Assembly: GCA_903916085.1 (NCBI GenBank)
Contig: CAIWVL010000146.1
Coordinates: forward strand, 1-34,238
Direction: 5' to 3'
From: an uncultured Spartobacteria bacterium
GTDB taxonomy: Bacteria; Verrucomicrobiota; Verrucomicrobiia; Chthoniobacterales; Chthoniobacteraceae
DNA: 34,238 nt
Part shown: positions 8,031 to 17,225 of the stretch, one piece after another
Layout: every line of letters begins with the position of its first letter
How positions within the stretch are numbered: position 1 is the first letter of the stretch
The notes under the pieces: model-generated
Told to the model about the DNA's origin: nothing
The model's input: the letters and a program-made list of their open reading frames with translations, nothing else
Databases searched by the model: none
Made by a program: the position numbers and the translations under genes

Positions 8031-10727
8031 TTATTTGGAGTGAAATGCCTTGCTGGCCACAAGTGCGTGAATGAATTCGGGGAGTTGAAAATCTTTCGCC
8101 CCGGCTTTGGCGACAATCTCATTGGCTAGGTCTTCATCTGAAAAGCCAAACGCACGCCCCAATCCGTATTCAATTAAAGCTTCTACAAATCCGCGTGCAA
8201 ATCGCTCAGGTTTAGCTGCAATCAAATCGCGTAGTTCAAATACATCTTTGAAGGCTGGTCCTTTGTAAAAAGCGCCTGAAGCATCGATCTCACGCTTTTG
8301 CGGTGGTACATCGGGTCGCAGATCCACTGTGCGCCATTTTCCGGCGGCATCGAAGTTTTCGAGCCCGAACCCGATGGGATCGATTTTACGATGGCACTGC
8401 ATGCACTGAGCATCTTCCTGATGCAGCGCGATACGTTCCCGAGTGGTGAGAGGTTTACCTGCCAGTCGATTGAGTTGGGGCACGTTGGCGGGTGCGGGTG
8501 GCGGGGGATCGTTTAGGAGCTTGCGCAGTACCCAAGCCCCACGCTCGACGGGACTCGTTTGGTCGCCATTGCCGCCCATTGCAAGAATGGCAGCCATGCC
8601 CAGTAGGCCTCCACGCGGTGACTCAGCGGGGAGTTTGACTGGTCGGAACGCGTCTCCCTGGACGCCCGCTATCCCATAATAACCCGCTAACAGCCCGTTG
8701 AGGACCGCAAAGTCGGCTTTCAGAAGCCGTGTGAGGCTTTCCCTGTGGTGGAGCAAATGCGCGAACGTTTGAAATACTTCTTCCTTCGCGGCAGCCTTGG
8801 TAGGGAGATCAAAGGTCGGGTGCGTCTTGAGACTGAACTGAAAAAAGTCCAGTCGAGTAATCCCGAGCCATTGACTGACAAAGGCTCTGGTGAATTCAAT
8901 CGCGCGTTCATCCGCCAGCAAGCGTTCCACTTGTTGGGCGAGAATCTCCGGTTTATTTAATGCACCGGCCTTCGCCAGCCTCAACAGTTCCGGATCTGGT
9001 GGTGCGCTCCACAGAAAAAACGAGAGACGCGTTGCCAGTTCTAAGTCAGAAAGAGACCGCTTTTTTTCATCACCGGCTGGTTCTGCTAAATAAAGGAAAC
9101 TCGGCGAAGCTAAAATTAAAGAAAGCGGCTCAAGGATTGCGTCGGTGGGTTTTTCGCCACCTTTCCTCCTGACTTCATACAAGCGCGCCAATTTATCTAA
9201 AAAGTCTGCATCTGGAGTATTTCCACGGAAAGCACGTTGTGAGAACTCGTTTAGAAAACCGAGCGCGTTGTTGGGATCCTTTTCGAATTGTTCCAACATG
9301 GAGCGGACATCCGAGAGGCTTTTTGTCATTTGAGAAGATGGAAATGGGCCTTCCAGTTCGATCCAATCGACCCATACGGCAAATTCAGGTCCGATGTTGT
9401 TTGCCTGATAGCCTGAGGCAAAAAGAACGTCGTGAAACGAGAAACCATCTGCGTTGCCTAACATCGATTTCTCTGCAATCGCAAAGCTGCGTCCTGTCGC
9501 TGATTCCACCTTAAACGGAATCTCCAGAATCTGCGGTTCCTCCATGGTGCCTGTCACCTGATGCGTGCTCAGAAGCTGTGCAGAATTAACGCCAGATAGA
9601 AAATCAATGAAGCGCCTGTTCGTCGGTCCTTCTTTTGTGGCAGCGAGTCGGATGCGAGCCTTGTATGCACCGACTGGCCATTGGGCTGGAACCCGGACGT
9701 TGATCCAACGTTGAATGTTCGCAGAGGCCAGGTAGGCACCTGTTTTGACCTGAGGCTGGGTGAGGTAGTCTGCAATGTAGGGTGCGTGAGTTTCCCAACG
9801 CCCGTTCATCATGTCTGCGTCAATGGCATCGGAGAATCCAAACTCTTTTGGAGCTGGGGCGCCTTGCAGTTTATCCCATGCAAAATAAAACTTTGCGGGG
9901 TTCGCTTTAGTTTTTTCCTTTAATTCTGCCGCTATTTTAACGTTTTCTGGAAACTTTGCCGCCGCATCGACTTGGAGTGTCCATTTTCGATAGCGCTTTC
10001 GGATGTCATTCCAATAAGCGAGGTCCTTTTCCATTTTTGCCGTTAACTCCAATTCCGGCTCGATGTGTTGTTTTTGAACCTTCGGAGTTTCTTTTGCCAA
10101 CTGAAAGCTGAGTGTGAGCGCTTTACGTCCCAGGTCGCGATACAACTCAAACTGGTCCGGTGACATAAATAAAGCGGCGCCTACGGTGTCAAACCGGTCG
10201 GCACCACCGTCTGATGGAAGCCCGTTTACGTCTAATTCTACGCCTAACAACTCGCGCAAAGTATTACGGTATTCGCGGCGGTTAAGGCGGCGCATGGTGA
10301 TGTTGCCATCCTGGTCTGAAAGCGCCTTTCTTGCCATGACCATCGTCTGCGAGAGCGCGTCCAGGAAGTCGGCCTTTACATTCGCCGCCGGTTGTTTGGC
10401 CTCCTCGGGGGGCATGTCGCCCGAGTTTAACGAGTTAAGAATCTTCGCCCACTCATCCGCTTTTTTTACGGTATCAACCGTAAATGAAATGTTATCCAGA
10501 CGAACTTTGCCTTTTTGCTTTTCTTCGCCATGACACTCTGTGCAATGGCTTTGGAAGAATGCGCGGTATTTCTCGGGCATTTCAGCGTGCACGCCATTAT
10601 TGGAGGCCTGGGGTGCCTCTGTGACCGCAGCGTCTGTGTGGCTGAACAATCCGGCGATTAATCCGAGGACGCCTGCGTTCAAAAGACGCGTGAAAAGACG
10701 GGGAAATTTGAAGTCGAAGGATGGCAT
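8031..10727 (-). CDS. DUF1592-family cytochrome protein (PSCyt1/DUF1587/1592/1588/1585)
   Basis: An 898-residue secreted protein with an N-terminal hydrophobic signal (about 12-34). The first heme motif, CTECH (C62, C65, H66), lies in a planctomycete-cytochrome domain. DUF1587 follows (RRLNRREYRNTLRELLGV), then a long less-conserved middle that reads as a beta-rich module, then DUF1595/1592 (QRAFRGNTPD; LELATRLSFFLWSAPPDPEL). DUF1588 comes next (GGLLGMAAILAMGG, NDPPPPAPANVPQL) with a second heme motif CMQCH in DAQCMQCHRKIDPIGFG, and DUF1585 forms the end (FVEALIEYGLGRAFGFSD). Function is unproven; such proteins are thought to act in periplasmic redox chemistry, perhaps polysaccharide breakdown. 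The ATG at 10725-10727 is well placed before the signal. The DUF1552 gene lies 19 bp downstream. Confidence 0.93.
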   Translation of the reverse strand: MPSFDFKFPRLFTRLLNAGVLGLIAGLFSHTDAAVTEAPQASNNGVHAEMPEKYRAFFQSHCTECHGEEKQKGKVRLDNISFTVDTVKKADEWAKILNSLNSGDMPPEEAKQPAANVKADFLDALSQTMVMARKALSDQDGNITMRRLNRREYRNTLRELLGVELDVNGLPSDGGADRFDTVGAALFMSPDQFELYRDLGRKALTLSFQLAKETPKVQKQHIEPELELTAKMEKDLAYWNDIRKRYRKWTLQVDAAAKFPENVKIAAELKEKTKANPAKFYFAWDKLQGAPAPKEFGFSDAIDADMMNGRWETHAPYIADYLTQPQVKTGAYLASANIQRWINVRVPAQWPVGAYKARIRLAATKEGPTNRRFIDFLSGVNSAQLLSTHQVTGTMEEPQILEIPFKVESATGRSFAIAEKSMLGNADGFSFHDVLFASGYQANNIGPEFAVWVDWIELEGPFPSSQMTKSLSDVRSMLEQFEKDPNNALGFLNEFSQRAFRGNTPDADFLDKLARLYEVRRKGGEKPTDAILEPLSLILASPSFLYLAEPAGDEKKRSLSDLELATRLSFFLWSAPPDPELLRLAKAGALNKPEILAQQVERLLADERAIEFTRAFVSQWLGITRLDFFQFSLKTHPTFDLPTKAAAKEEVFQTFAHLLHHRESLTRLLKADFAVLNGLLAGYYGIAGVQGDAFRPVKLPAESPRGGLLGMAAILAMGGNGDQTSPVERGAWVLRKLLNDPPPPAPANVPQLNRLAGKPLTTRERIALHQEDAQCMQCHRKIDPIGFGLENFDAAGKWRTVDLRPDVPPQKREIDASGAFYKGPAFKDVFELRDLIAAKPERFARGFVEALIEYGLGRAFGFSDEDLANEIVAKAGAKDFQLPEFIHALVASKAFHSK

Positions 10728-10839
10728 GGGAAGATGTCCACGGACGATAAGCTAACCCCGCAGGGAGGCTGTTTCTTATTGGGAACATCCCCAAATTCGC
10801 GCAACAGGCGGCTTTGCGGAGGTGCCCGCGCGCTGCGTC

Positions 10840-13800
10840 TCAGTTAAGGCGCAAGCTGCGTCCTTCGAGCGCCACTTTGCTTCCCAAGAGATCACGGCCT
10901 GCGTTGAACGCCTCTGGCGAGCAGCCAATTTGGCTTCGCAACGTCTTGGTAGAAACTTTTTGCTCACCGCTTCCCGCTGCCGCTTGGCGGAGGATGCTCA
11001 GTATGTGCTCAGCCACGCTCTCCGGATCGATGTTGGGTTCGCTTGTGCCTCCTTTGACCCGAGGGGTAGCCTCAGATTGTACGAGTTCCTCCACGATGGC
11101 CACAGGCTCCGCGCCTGGCACCTCGATGCGCGAGGCACCACTCCGTCCTTTGAGCACTCGAATTTGCACGCTAATGGCCTCCGCCATTTCTGTGACGTGT
11201 GAAATAACGCCGACTTTGCGGCCTTGCGCCTGTAGGTGCATGAGGGCGTTTGTGGCCGTGCTGAGGGTTTCGGGGTCGAGACTACCGAAGCCTTCGTCGA
11301 TGAACAGCGACTCAATGCGGAGCCTGTTTGAAGTGAGCGAAGCCAGGCCCAACGCGAGGGCCAGCGAAACTAGAAACGATTCTCCGCCAGACAGGGAGTG
11401 CACGGAGCGTCGCTCATCGGCCATGTCCCGATCTACCATTAGCAGGTTGAGGGAGCGGGGAATGCGTTCTAGCCTGTACCGACCCGCGAGAAGGTCGAGT
11501 TGTGCATTGGCGTAGCCGAGGAGGACGTCGAGCGTACGACGCTGGGCGATGTTCCGAAACTTAGCGCCATCTGCGGAGCCGATCAGGTCGTCCAGTTTTT
11601 GCAATGGTAACGTTTGACGCGCGTGCTCGGCGATTTGGCGGTCCAATTCCATCGCGTTGGAACGGCGCTCAGCGTCTGTTCGGAGGTGATGCTGCCGGTC
11701 CTCCAGTACCGACTTTAAGGTGTTGCGCGCATGGGCGAGGAGGGGTAAATCGGCCTTGACGAGTGTTTCGTCGTCTGCCGTTGGACGCCCATTCAGGTGC
11801 ACTTGGCGGGCTGATTGGCGGGCGCTCAGTGCGCCGCTACTCTTGGCTACATCCGCCTTGATGGCCTCTAGTGCCGCGCGTTCGTGGGCGAACCAAGCGT
11901 TGTCTAGCAGCAGGATACGATCGAGTGCTGCGCGGTCGATTTTGGTGCCTGTCCTGTTGAAAAATGCGGTCAGCCAAGATTCAAGCGTTAGAGTTGCGGC
12001 GGCCAGGGCTGCGCGGGCCGTGGCCGCTGTTTTTTGTATGCTGTTTAATTCTGAACTAATGCCTTTCAGCGTCAGCTCAGCTTCTTCAAGCTCCTTGGAT
12101 AGAGCGATTTTTACCTTTTCAGCGGTATCCAAGTTCTGTTGGAACGTGCGCTCGATTGCGTGCACCGGCTGCCCGTGGAACAAACCTGAGCGTTTGGTGT
12201 GTACGACAGTGTATGCATTTGTGGCGACGTCTAGCTCGCGCGCGCGCTGGACAACTTGAGCGTCGGCTTGATTCAGGGCGTTTGCCAAATGGATGAGGTC
12301 CGCCTGAGCTTTCGCGATACTCTCTTGCAATCCTTTGAGTTCCTCTTCGAGACCCGCAAGCTGCTCGAGTTCATTGAGAAAATGCTCCTGAAAGCGGCGT
12401 GCATCCTCCTCAAATGCAGCCTCAGCCTTGGCGCTCATTGTCCAAAGCGGCGCAAGCTTCCCGGTTTCGCTTGTGTAGGTGTTCTGGCGAGTCTCATGCG
12501 TGGCCTTCGCGTTTGCGAGGTTCGTTAGGGCCACGGCGGCATCACGCTGATAGCCGCTCAGCAGTCGCTGACTTGCGCTAACTTGTTTCTCGACTGCGTC
12601 TCTTTTCTCCAGCGTGCTCTTGAGGTGCATTTCCGCGGCACGGTGAGCCTCTGCGCGCACCGTGATTTGTTCGGCCGTGCTCTCTAGTGCACCGAGGCGT
12701 GCCTCGATCACGTCTCGGCGCGCGTTGAGTTCGGTAGCCCAGAGCGAAACCGCCTCCGTGTGGACTGGAACGAACGCATTGAGAGAATGCAACTCGTGTG
12801 CGAGTTTTTTAAGTTCTTCTGCTTTGGCTGCGATTTCTTTGGACGCTGTTTTGACACTCTTTGCCAGGCTGGCTTGTTCGCGTACCAACCCCGTCCAAGC
12901 ATCTTGTTTAGCCCCGGTGTCTGCGCGTAGAGCCTTCAATGCCACTAGTTCCTCCGTCGGCGCATGCGCGGCGTAGGGATGCTCTTTGGCTCCGCACACC
13001 GGACATTCTTTGCCGTTCTCTAGTTTCTCGCGTAGCCCTGCGGACGCTGCATCCACGGCGGTCGCTGCCAACTCGAACGATTTTTTCGCGCTATCAAGGA
13101 GGAGGCTGGCTTCGGGCAGAAGCTTCGTGGTGACGAGGCTTTCTCTAAGTACCTCGCGTTCCAGTTCCTGGGTGCGCTCTGTTATTTCTTTTTCAACGGC
13201 AAGATGCTTGTCCGTAACGAGATTCCAATTTTTTAGGTGCGTCTTTAATTCACTGACAGCTTTGAGCGCAGATTGGTTGGCGGCCTGTTCCGTGGCAATT
13301 TGAGCCGCATCAAATGTCTTGGCGACGGTTCTGGCTTCCTCCAAGAGAGTTGAGAGGCGCTCAAGCTCAGTCGTAAGTGTCTGATGTGTTTTTGCTTGGC
13401 GTTGTTCGGAGTCCGCTTTTTCCTGAGCCGCTTTTTTCAAGAGGCCAAGGTTGACTGTTGCTTTTTCCAAGTCTTGCCTTGCAGAAAGGGCCTGCTCCAA
13501 GCGGTCGCGCCAGGCAAGGCGATCTGGAAGGAATGGAACGAAGCGCTCCAGTTTAAGGCGCTTCTTTTGGGTGCTTGTAAGCTCTGTTTCGAGGTTAGCA
13601 CACTGTTTCTCGCAAGCATTCTTGGCGTCGAGGGCATTTTTCGCCGTGGCTTGCGCCTCGCGTAGATGCCCTTGCGCTTTTTCCTGAGCCGCTTTTAAAG
13701 GCTCCAACTGCGCATCAAGGGCGAGGGCCTCTTTGACCAGGGGCTCCGCAGTTCGGAAGGCGGTTTGTGCTTCCTCGAGTGTCTGTACTGCGTGATTCAA

Positions 13801-14865
13801 GCGTGTTCTTTTTTCATCGCGCAGAGTTGTTGCAGTGTCCCGGTAGCGCGTGGCTTGCTGAAGCGAATCAACCGCCTGTTCGAGACTTCGCTCCGCGTTC
13901 CACTCGTTTGCGCGGGGGGTGCGAGCCTCCACAGAAATGAACTCGTTGTGCGCTAATTGAGTTTGTCGGGGTTGCGCCTCCGTTTGTCGTCCAAGGTTGA
14001 GCTCGTGCTCGCTCTCAGCTTTGGCGACCTCGGCAGAAAAAGCGCCCAGATCGACAAACCATTTCGCATGCCTTTCGCGCTCTGCAAGCTTGTCTTCGGC
14101 AACTTTTAGATCGGCAACTGCTTTGTCTCGTTCTTCTTGCGCGAGCTTGAGTGCGTCTTCTGATAAGGGCTCCGCTCCTTGGCGCGTAGCCTTGAGCGCT
14201 TTTAGGTCGGCATTGGCTTTTGCAGCCCGCTCAAACACCGCTTTGGAAATATCTCCGAAGCGTTCGGTACCCGTGAGAGCCTGAAGGATTTCAGCGCGAT
14301 CTTTGTCGGAAGCTTTGAGAAAAGTCGCGAAGTCGTTCTGGGCTAACAATACGGCCCGGGTAAACTGCTCAAAGGAAAGGCCCACTTTGTCGCGGATCGC
14401 CGGCAATACCTCCGTGCGTCTGCCGCCTTGCTCAACTTCGCCGCCTGCGCCCGGGGCAAGATTCCCCCGGAACAAGGTCATTTCCGAGCCTTGCAAAGCA
14501 CCATCATTCCGATTCCGTGCACGGCGAACGGTCCAACGCGCGGTGTAGGGTTGATTGTCGACGCCGATAAAGGCCACCTCTGTAAAGCCTTCGCCTGTAC
14601 CTCGGCGCAGCAGATTGCGGACATCCTTTTGATCAATATCGTTCTCGCCATCCTGCATTCTGGCGGCCCGCTCTCCCGAGCAAAGCCTTGGCGTTTTCTC
14701 GTACAGAGAAAGGCAGAGGGCATCGAGAAGAGTGCTTTTGCCAGAGCCGGTCTGGCCGCAGATCGCAAATAGGCCGGTATCCGCCAGCGGTTCCCGCGTG
14801 AAATCCACGGTGTGCAGTCCGGCTAGGGAAGCAATGTTCTTGAGAGAAATACGTAAAATTTTCAT
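10840..14865 (-). CDS. sbcC: Exonuclease subunit SbcC (Rad50-like ATPase)
   Basis: SbcC is the SMC/Rad50-type ATPase of the SbcCD nuclease, which opens hairpins and processes DNA ends and protein-blocked ends. The 1341-residue product has Walker A GQTGSGKS (37-44) and LLAQNDFATFL (the Q-loop region, near 175). Two long coiled coils flank a zinc hook CPVC (C621, C624). Near the C-terminus come the ABC signature SLSGGESFLVSLALALGLA (about 1155) and Walker B SLFIDEGFGSLD (about 1187). It is longer than the roughly 1050-residue E. coli protein; the extra length lies in the coiled coils and a C-terminal tail of about 90 residues after the ATPase core. Its ATG overlaps the sbcD stop by four bases (ATGA), so translation is coupled. 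Confidence 0.96.
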   Translation of the reverse strand: MKILRISLKNIASLAGLHTVDFTREPLADTGLFAICGQTGSGKSTLLDALCLSLYEKTPRLCSGERAARMQDGENDIDQKDVRNLLRRGTGEGFTEVAFIGVDNQPYTARWTVRRARNRNDGALQGSEMTLFRGNLAPGAGGEVEQGGRRTEVLPAIRDKVGLSFEQFTRAVLLAQNDFATFLKASDKDRAEILQALTGTERFGDISKAVFERAAKANADLKALKATRQGAEPLSEDALKLAQEERDKAVADLKVAEDKLAERERHAKWFVDLGAFSAEVAKAESEHELNLGRQTEAQPRQTQLAHNEFISVEARTPRANEWNAERSLEQAVDSLQQATRYRDTATTLRDEKRTRLNHAVQTLEEAQTAFRTAEPLVKEALALDAQLEPLKAAQEKAQGHLREAQATAKNALDAKNACEKQCANLETELTSTQKKRLKLERFVPFLPDRLAWRDRLEQALSARQDLEKATVNLGLLKKAAQEKADSEQRQAKTHQTLTTELERLSTLLEEARTVAKTFDAAQIATEQAANQSALKAVSELKTHLKNWNLVTDKHLAVEKEITERTQELEREVLRESLVTTKLLPEASLLLDSAKKSFELAATAVDAASAGLREKLENGKECPVCGAKEHPYAAHAPTEELVALKALRADTGAKQDAWTGLVREQASLAKSVKTASKEIAAKAEELKKLAHELHSLNAFVPVHTEAVSLWATELNARRDVIEARLGALESTAEQITVRAEAHRAAEMHLKSTLEKRDAVEKQVSASQRLLSGYQRDAAVALTNLANAKATHETRQNTYTSETGKLAPLWTMSAKAEAAFEEDARRFQEHFLNELEQLAGLEEELKGLQESIAKAQADLIHLANALNQADAQVVQRARELDVATNAYTVVHTKRSGLFHGQPVHAIERTFQQNLDTAEKVKIALSKELEEAELTLKGISSELNSIQKTAATARAALAAATLTLESWLTAFFNRTGTKIDRAALDRILLLDNAWFAHERAALEAIKADVAKSSGALSARQSARQVHLNGRPTADDETLVKADLPLLAHARNTLKSVLEDRQHHLRTDAERRSNAMELDRQIAEHARQTLPLQKLDDLIGSADGAKFRNIAQRRTLDVLLGYANAQLDLLAGRYRLERIPRSLNLLMVDRDMADERRSVHSLSGGESFLVSLALALGLASLTSNRLRIESLFIDEGFGSLDPETLSTATNALMHLQAQGRKVGVISHVTEMAEAISVQIRVLKGRSGASRIEVPGAEPVAIVEELVQSEATPRVKGGTSEPNIDPESVAEHILSILRQAAAGSGEQKVSTKTLRSQIGCSPEAFNAGRDLLGSKVALEGRSLRLN

Positions 14866-16154
14866 TGGGGCAGTTCGTTTAAGATCTGTTGCATGACGGC
14901 CTTTAGATCTGCTTCAGCTTCGGCACCATAGTGCTCCAAATGAGCACTTAGCATCATTTCGAGGGGATCCAGATTTTCGAGGCTCTCTAAGCTGGGCGTC
15001 TCAAGGGTTTGGAGCGTTGTCTCTGCGCGAGCCAACGGTTCCATCCGAAGCGTTGCCAAGCGCACGGACTTGCCCTTCAGCTTGTCTTCAATTCTTTGGC
15101 GACGCGTGGGATCCGGCCCATCATCCAGAACGCGGACTTCCAAGAAGGGATGCCGTTCCGGTGGAAGGGCCGGATCGGCTGTGAGGTCGTCCAGCCGCAA
15201 CAGAAGTTCCTCAAGGGGAACCGCTCGCGTTGCGGGAACGCGCAACAGAGGAACCGTCTTGGGAATGGGCAGCGGCGTTACCGAGCTCAGGCAGCCGTTT
15301 TCGATAGCCACTTCGAGGACGTGGTGAGCGTAGTCTTTTTCCGAAAACGAGAGTGGAATGGGGCTTCCGCTGTAGCGGATTCTGCCGGAGTCCAGTTCCT
15401 GCGGTTTATGCAAATGGCCGAGGGCCACGTAGGCGAGTTCTTGGGGAAAGGCGTCCTTTCCGAGCGCTTCAGCCCCACCGATGATGATGCGCCGTTCGGA
15501 ATCTCGCGACTCGGCGCCTTCTTGCATGTGGCAATGCCCGAGAGCGATTAGTGCTGCTTCTGGGTAGAGGCGATCTCGCAGGCGGGTAGCTTCGGCGGTG
15601 ACTTGATGGTACAAGTCCCTGATGCCATCGAGGTAAGGGTTATTCGCCTCAGGTAAAAGGGGCACATCGGCCGGGCGCAAATACGGCAATGCCAGCACTA
15701 GGGCTTTGACTTGGCCCAGTGCATTTTTGACGGGTACGATGAACTTAGAGAGAAGGATTCTCCCCTCGGCGTTCCGCGAAACCGTGCCGACCACCGAGAT
15801 TTGCAGGCTTTCGAGTAAGTCTGCGGGTGCTTCTAATCGGGCAGCCGCATCGTGGTTGCCTGCGGTAATGACCATCTGAAGGCCTGGTAACGCGGCCCGT
15901 GCGGTTTGTAAAAAAGAGTAGAAACGGCGCTGAGCAGAAGCCGGCGGATTGATGGAGTCAAACACATCGCCGGAGAGGAGGAGCACGTCGGGACGCCGCT
16001 CTTTGAGTTGCTGGAGCATCCATTCCAGGAACTGCGCGTGTTCGTATTCGCGATCGAAGTTGTGAAAAGACTGGCCCAAGTGCCAATCAGCAGTATGCCA
16101 CAGGCGAAGCGGACTGGCGTGATGCTCGGATGCGGAGAGGGGCGGGGTTGTCAT
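14862..16154 (-). CDS. sbcD: Exonuclease subunit SbcD (Mre11-like nuclease)
   Basis: The Mre11-type metal-dependent phosphoesterase partner of SbcC. The calcineurin-like motifs appear in order in the 430-residue product: HTADWHLGQ, LLSGDVFDS, ITAGNHDAA, ALGHCHMQ and ALGHLHKPQ. These supply the two-metal ligands. The C-terminal third matches the SbcD cap/DNA-binding region. The frame remains open up to a TTG at 16169, but the ATG at 16152-16154 puts the first motif about 20 residues in and is preferred. The stop overlaps the sbcC start. Upstream lies a 121-bp gap to the small secreted protein gene, containing a 7-bp-stem hairpin. Confidence 0.96.
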   Translation of the reverse strand: MTTPPLSASEHHASPLRLWHTADWHLGQSFHNFDREYEHAQFLEWMLQQLKERRPDVLLLSGDVFDSINPPASAQRRFYSFLQTARAALPGLQMVITAGNHDAAARLEAPADLLESLQISVVGTVSRNAEGRILLSKFIVPVKNALGQVKALVLALPYLRPADVPLLPEANNPYLDGIRDLYHQVTAEATRLRDRLYPEAALIALGHCHMQEGAESRDSERRIIIGGAEALGKDAFPQELAYVALGHLHKPQELDSGRIRYSGSPIPLSFSEKDYAHHVLEVAIENGCLSSVTPLPIPKTVPLLRVPATRAVPLEELLLRLDDLTADPALPPERHPFLEVRVLDDGPDPTRRQRIEDKLKGKSVRLATLRMEPLARAETTLQTLETPSLESLENLDPLEMMLSAHLEHYGAEAEADLKAVMQQILNELPQ

Positions 16155-16202
16155 TTTGCGGGAAACCAAGACGGCTTCTCCTCATCATTGCACAACCCGC
16201 GA

Positions 16203-16224
16203 CGAAAACGGGACGGGGTTTTCG
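16203..16224 (-). terminator. Weak hairpin between the small secreted protein gene and sbcD
   Basis: CGAAAAC and GTTTTCG form a perfect 7-bp stem around an 8-base loop. No U tract follows on the minus strand, so this may be a pause site, a processing site or chance rather than a terminator. Confidence 0.25.
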
Positions 16225-16275
16225 GGGCGATGTATCGCAGAGACAAGCGCCTCGGCGCTACCTCCCCGCTACCAC

Positions 16276-16824
16276 CTACTGTCGTACCGCCAGTAAATCT
16301 TTAACGCCCAAGGTGGCACCCTTGGGAAAAGTGAGTTTTGCCACGCCGTTTTTCCATGTTAACCGACATTCTGCGGCGCTAGGGCGATCGGCTAGCAGGA
16401 CACGTTTTAGAATCCATTCCCCACGTGCGCGGACGACCGCTTCGTCTGCCATAAGTCGGGGCACGGGGTCGCCCGGTGCAAAAAGAGCGAGGCGCCGGAG
16501 ATGCACGCGGCGCGTGTTAGCGAAGGCCTGGACGGCCGGGGGGATTTCATCTAGAGCGGCGACTTCGAGCTGTTCAAAGCGGACTGCAATGCCAGTCGCT
16601 ACGGGTGCCGCTACCCTGAAAAGGCCTCTTTTTTGAGGTTTAACTAATTTATCAACAGCAACTTGAGCTGCTGGCCCACGGTCTCCCTGCGCGCCGATTT
16701 CGAACTGTAGCGCCTTGGAGGTGAGCGGGTCGGGATTGGGCAGCATGGCGGCACAGACACTCTGGCATGGAATGCAGCACCACGCGCAAAACACACAAAC
16801 CAGACTGAGGAAGGCGCGTTCCAT
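16276..16824 (-). CDS. Hypothetical secreted protein (182 aa)
   Basis: I do not recognise this protein. From the ATG at 16822-16824 it starts MERAFLSLVCVFCAWC, a hydrophobic cysteine-rich segment that looks like a signal peptide (possibly a lipoprotein, though no clean lipobox spacing is evident). The mature part is mixed alpha/beta with two phrases typical of envelope proteins that evaluate sums of terms (AVRFEQLEVAALDEIP; RARGEWILKRVLLADRP). A longer frame starting at a TTG at 16848 is less likely. It lies 45 bp downstream of the TPR gene and 121 bp upstream of sbcD, on the same strand. Codon use and the long open frame support a real gene. Confidence 0.65.
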   Translation of the reverse strand: MERAFLSLVCVFCAWCCIPCQSVCAAMLPNPDPLTSKALQFEIGAQGDRGPAAQVAVDKLVKPQKRGLFRVAAPVATGIAVRFEQLEVAALDEIPPAVQAFANTRRVHLRRLALFAPGDPVPRLMADEAVVRARGEWILKRVLLADRPSAAECRLTWKNGVAKLTFPKGATLGVKDLLAVRQ

Positions 16825-16869
16825 GGGAAAGGCGTAGAGATAAAACAAGAGCAGCCGGCGACGATGCGC

Positions 16870-17214
16870 CTACTGCGTTTGTGGCCCCTTTAACTGCTCG
16901 CCCCAGCCTAAGACGCGAGCTTTCGCCCCAGCCGCCTCGGCTTCTGGGATTTGAGCGTTGCGCACGTAAAATAGGGACAAGCTGGACCACGCAAGCTGGT
17001 CTTTGGGGTGGAGTTCGACTGCGCGCAAACCCGCGGCGATGGCTTCCGGGTATTGGCCGAGTTTCATGCGAGCCATACCGAGAGCGTGCCAAGCTTCAAA
17101 GAAATTCGGATCTAACTCTGTGCAATGAAGGTACTTACTTGCAGCAGCCTCGAGTTCGCCGAGGGCGAGGTCGCCGTTGGCGTCGTCAAACAGAGCTTCA
17201 ATCGCGGGATCCAT
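16870..17214 (-). CDS. Small tetratricopeptide-repeat protein
   Basis: A 114-residue cytoplasmic protein made almost wholly of TPR motifs. The pattern is clear in ALGELEAAASKYLHCTELDP, FEAWHALGMARMKLGQYPEA and DQLAWSSLSLFYVRNAQIPEA, giving about three helical hairpins. TPRs mediate protein contacts; no partner is evident. The frame is open further upstream, but the ATG at 17212-17214 avoids overlap with the PpiD-like gene, which ends 11 bp upstream. That spacing implies one operon with translational coupling or readthrough. A role next to the chaperone is inference only. Confidence 0.85.
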   Translation of the reverse strand: MDPAIEALFDDANGDLALGELEAAASKYLHCTELDPNFFEAWHALGMARMKLGQYPEAIAAGLRAVELHPKDQLAWSSLSLFYVRNAQIPEAEAAGAKARVLGWGEQLKGPQTQ

Positions 17215-17225
17215 GGGACGGTATC

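Noticed and set aside
10814-11515. Open frame of 233 codons on the plus strand
   Set aside because: Antisense to the SbcC ATPase core; composition is Arg/Ser-rich as expected for a shadow frame in GC-rich DNA.
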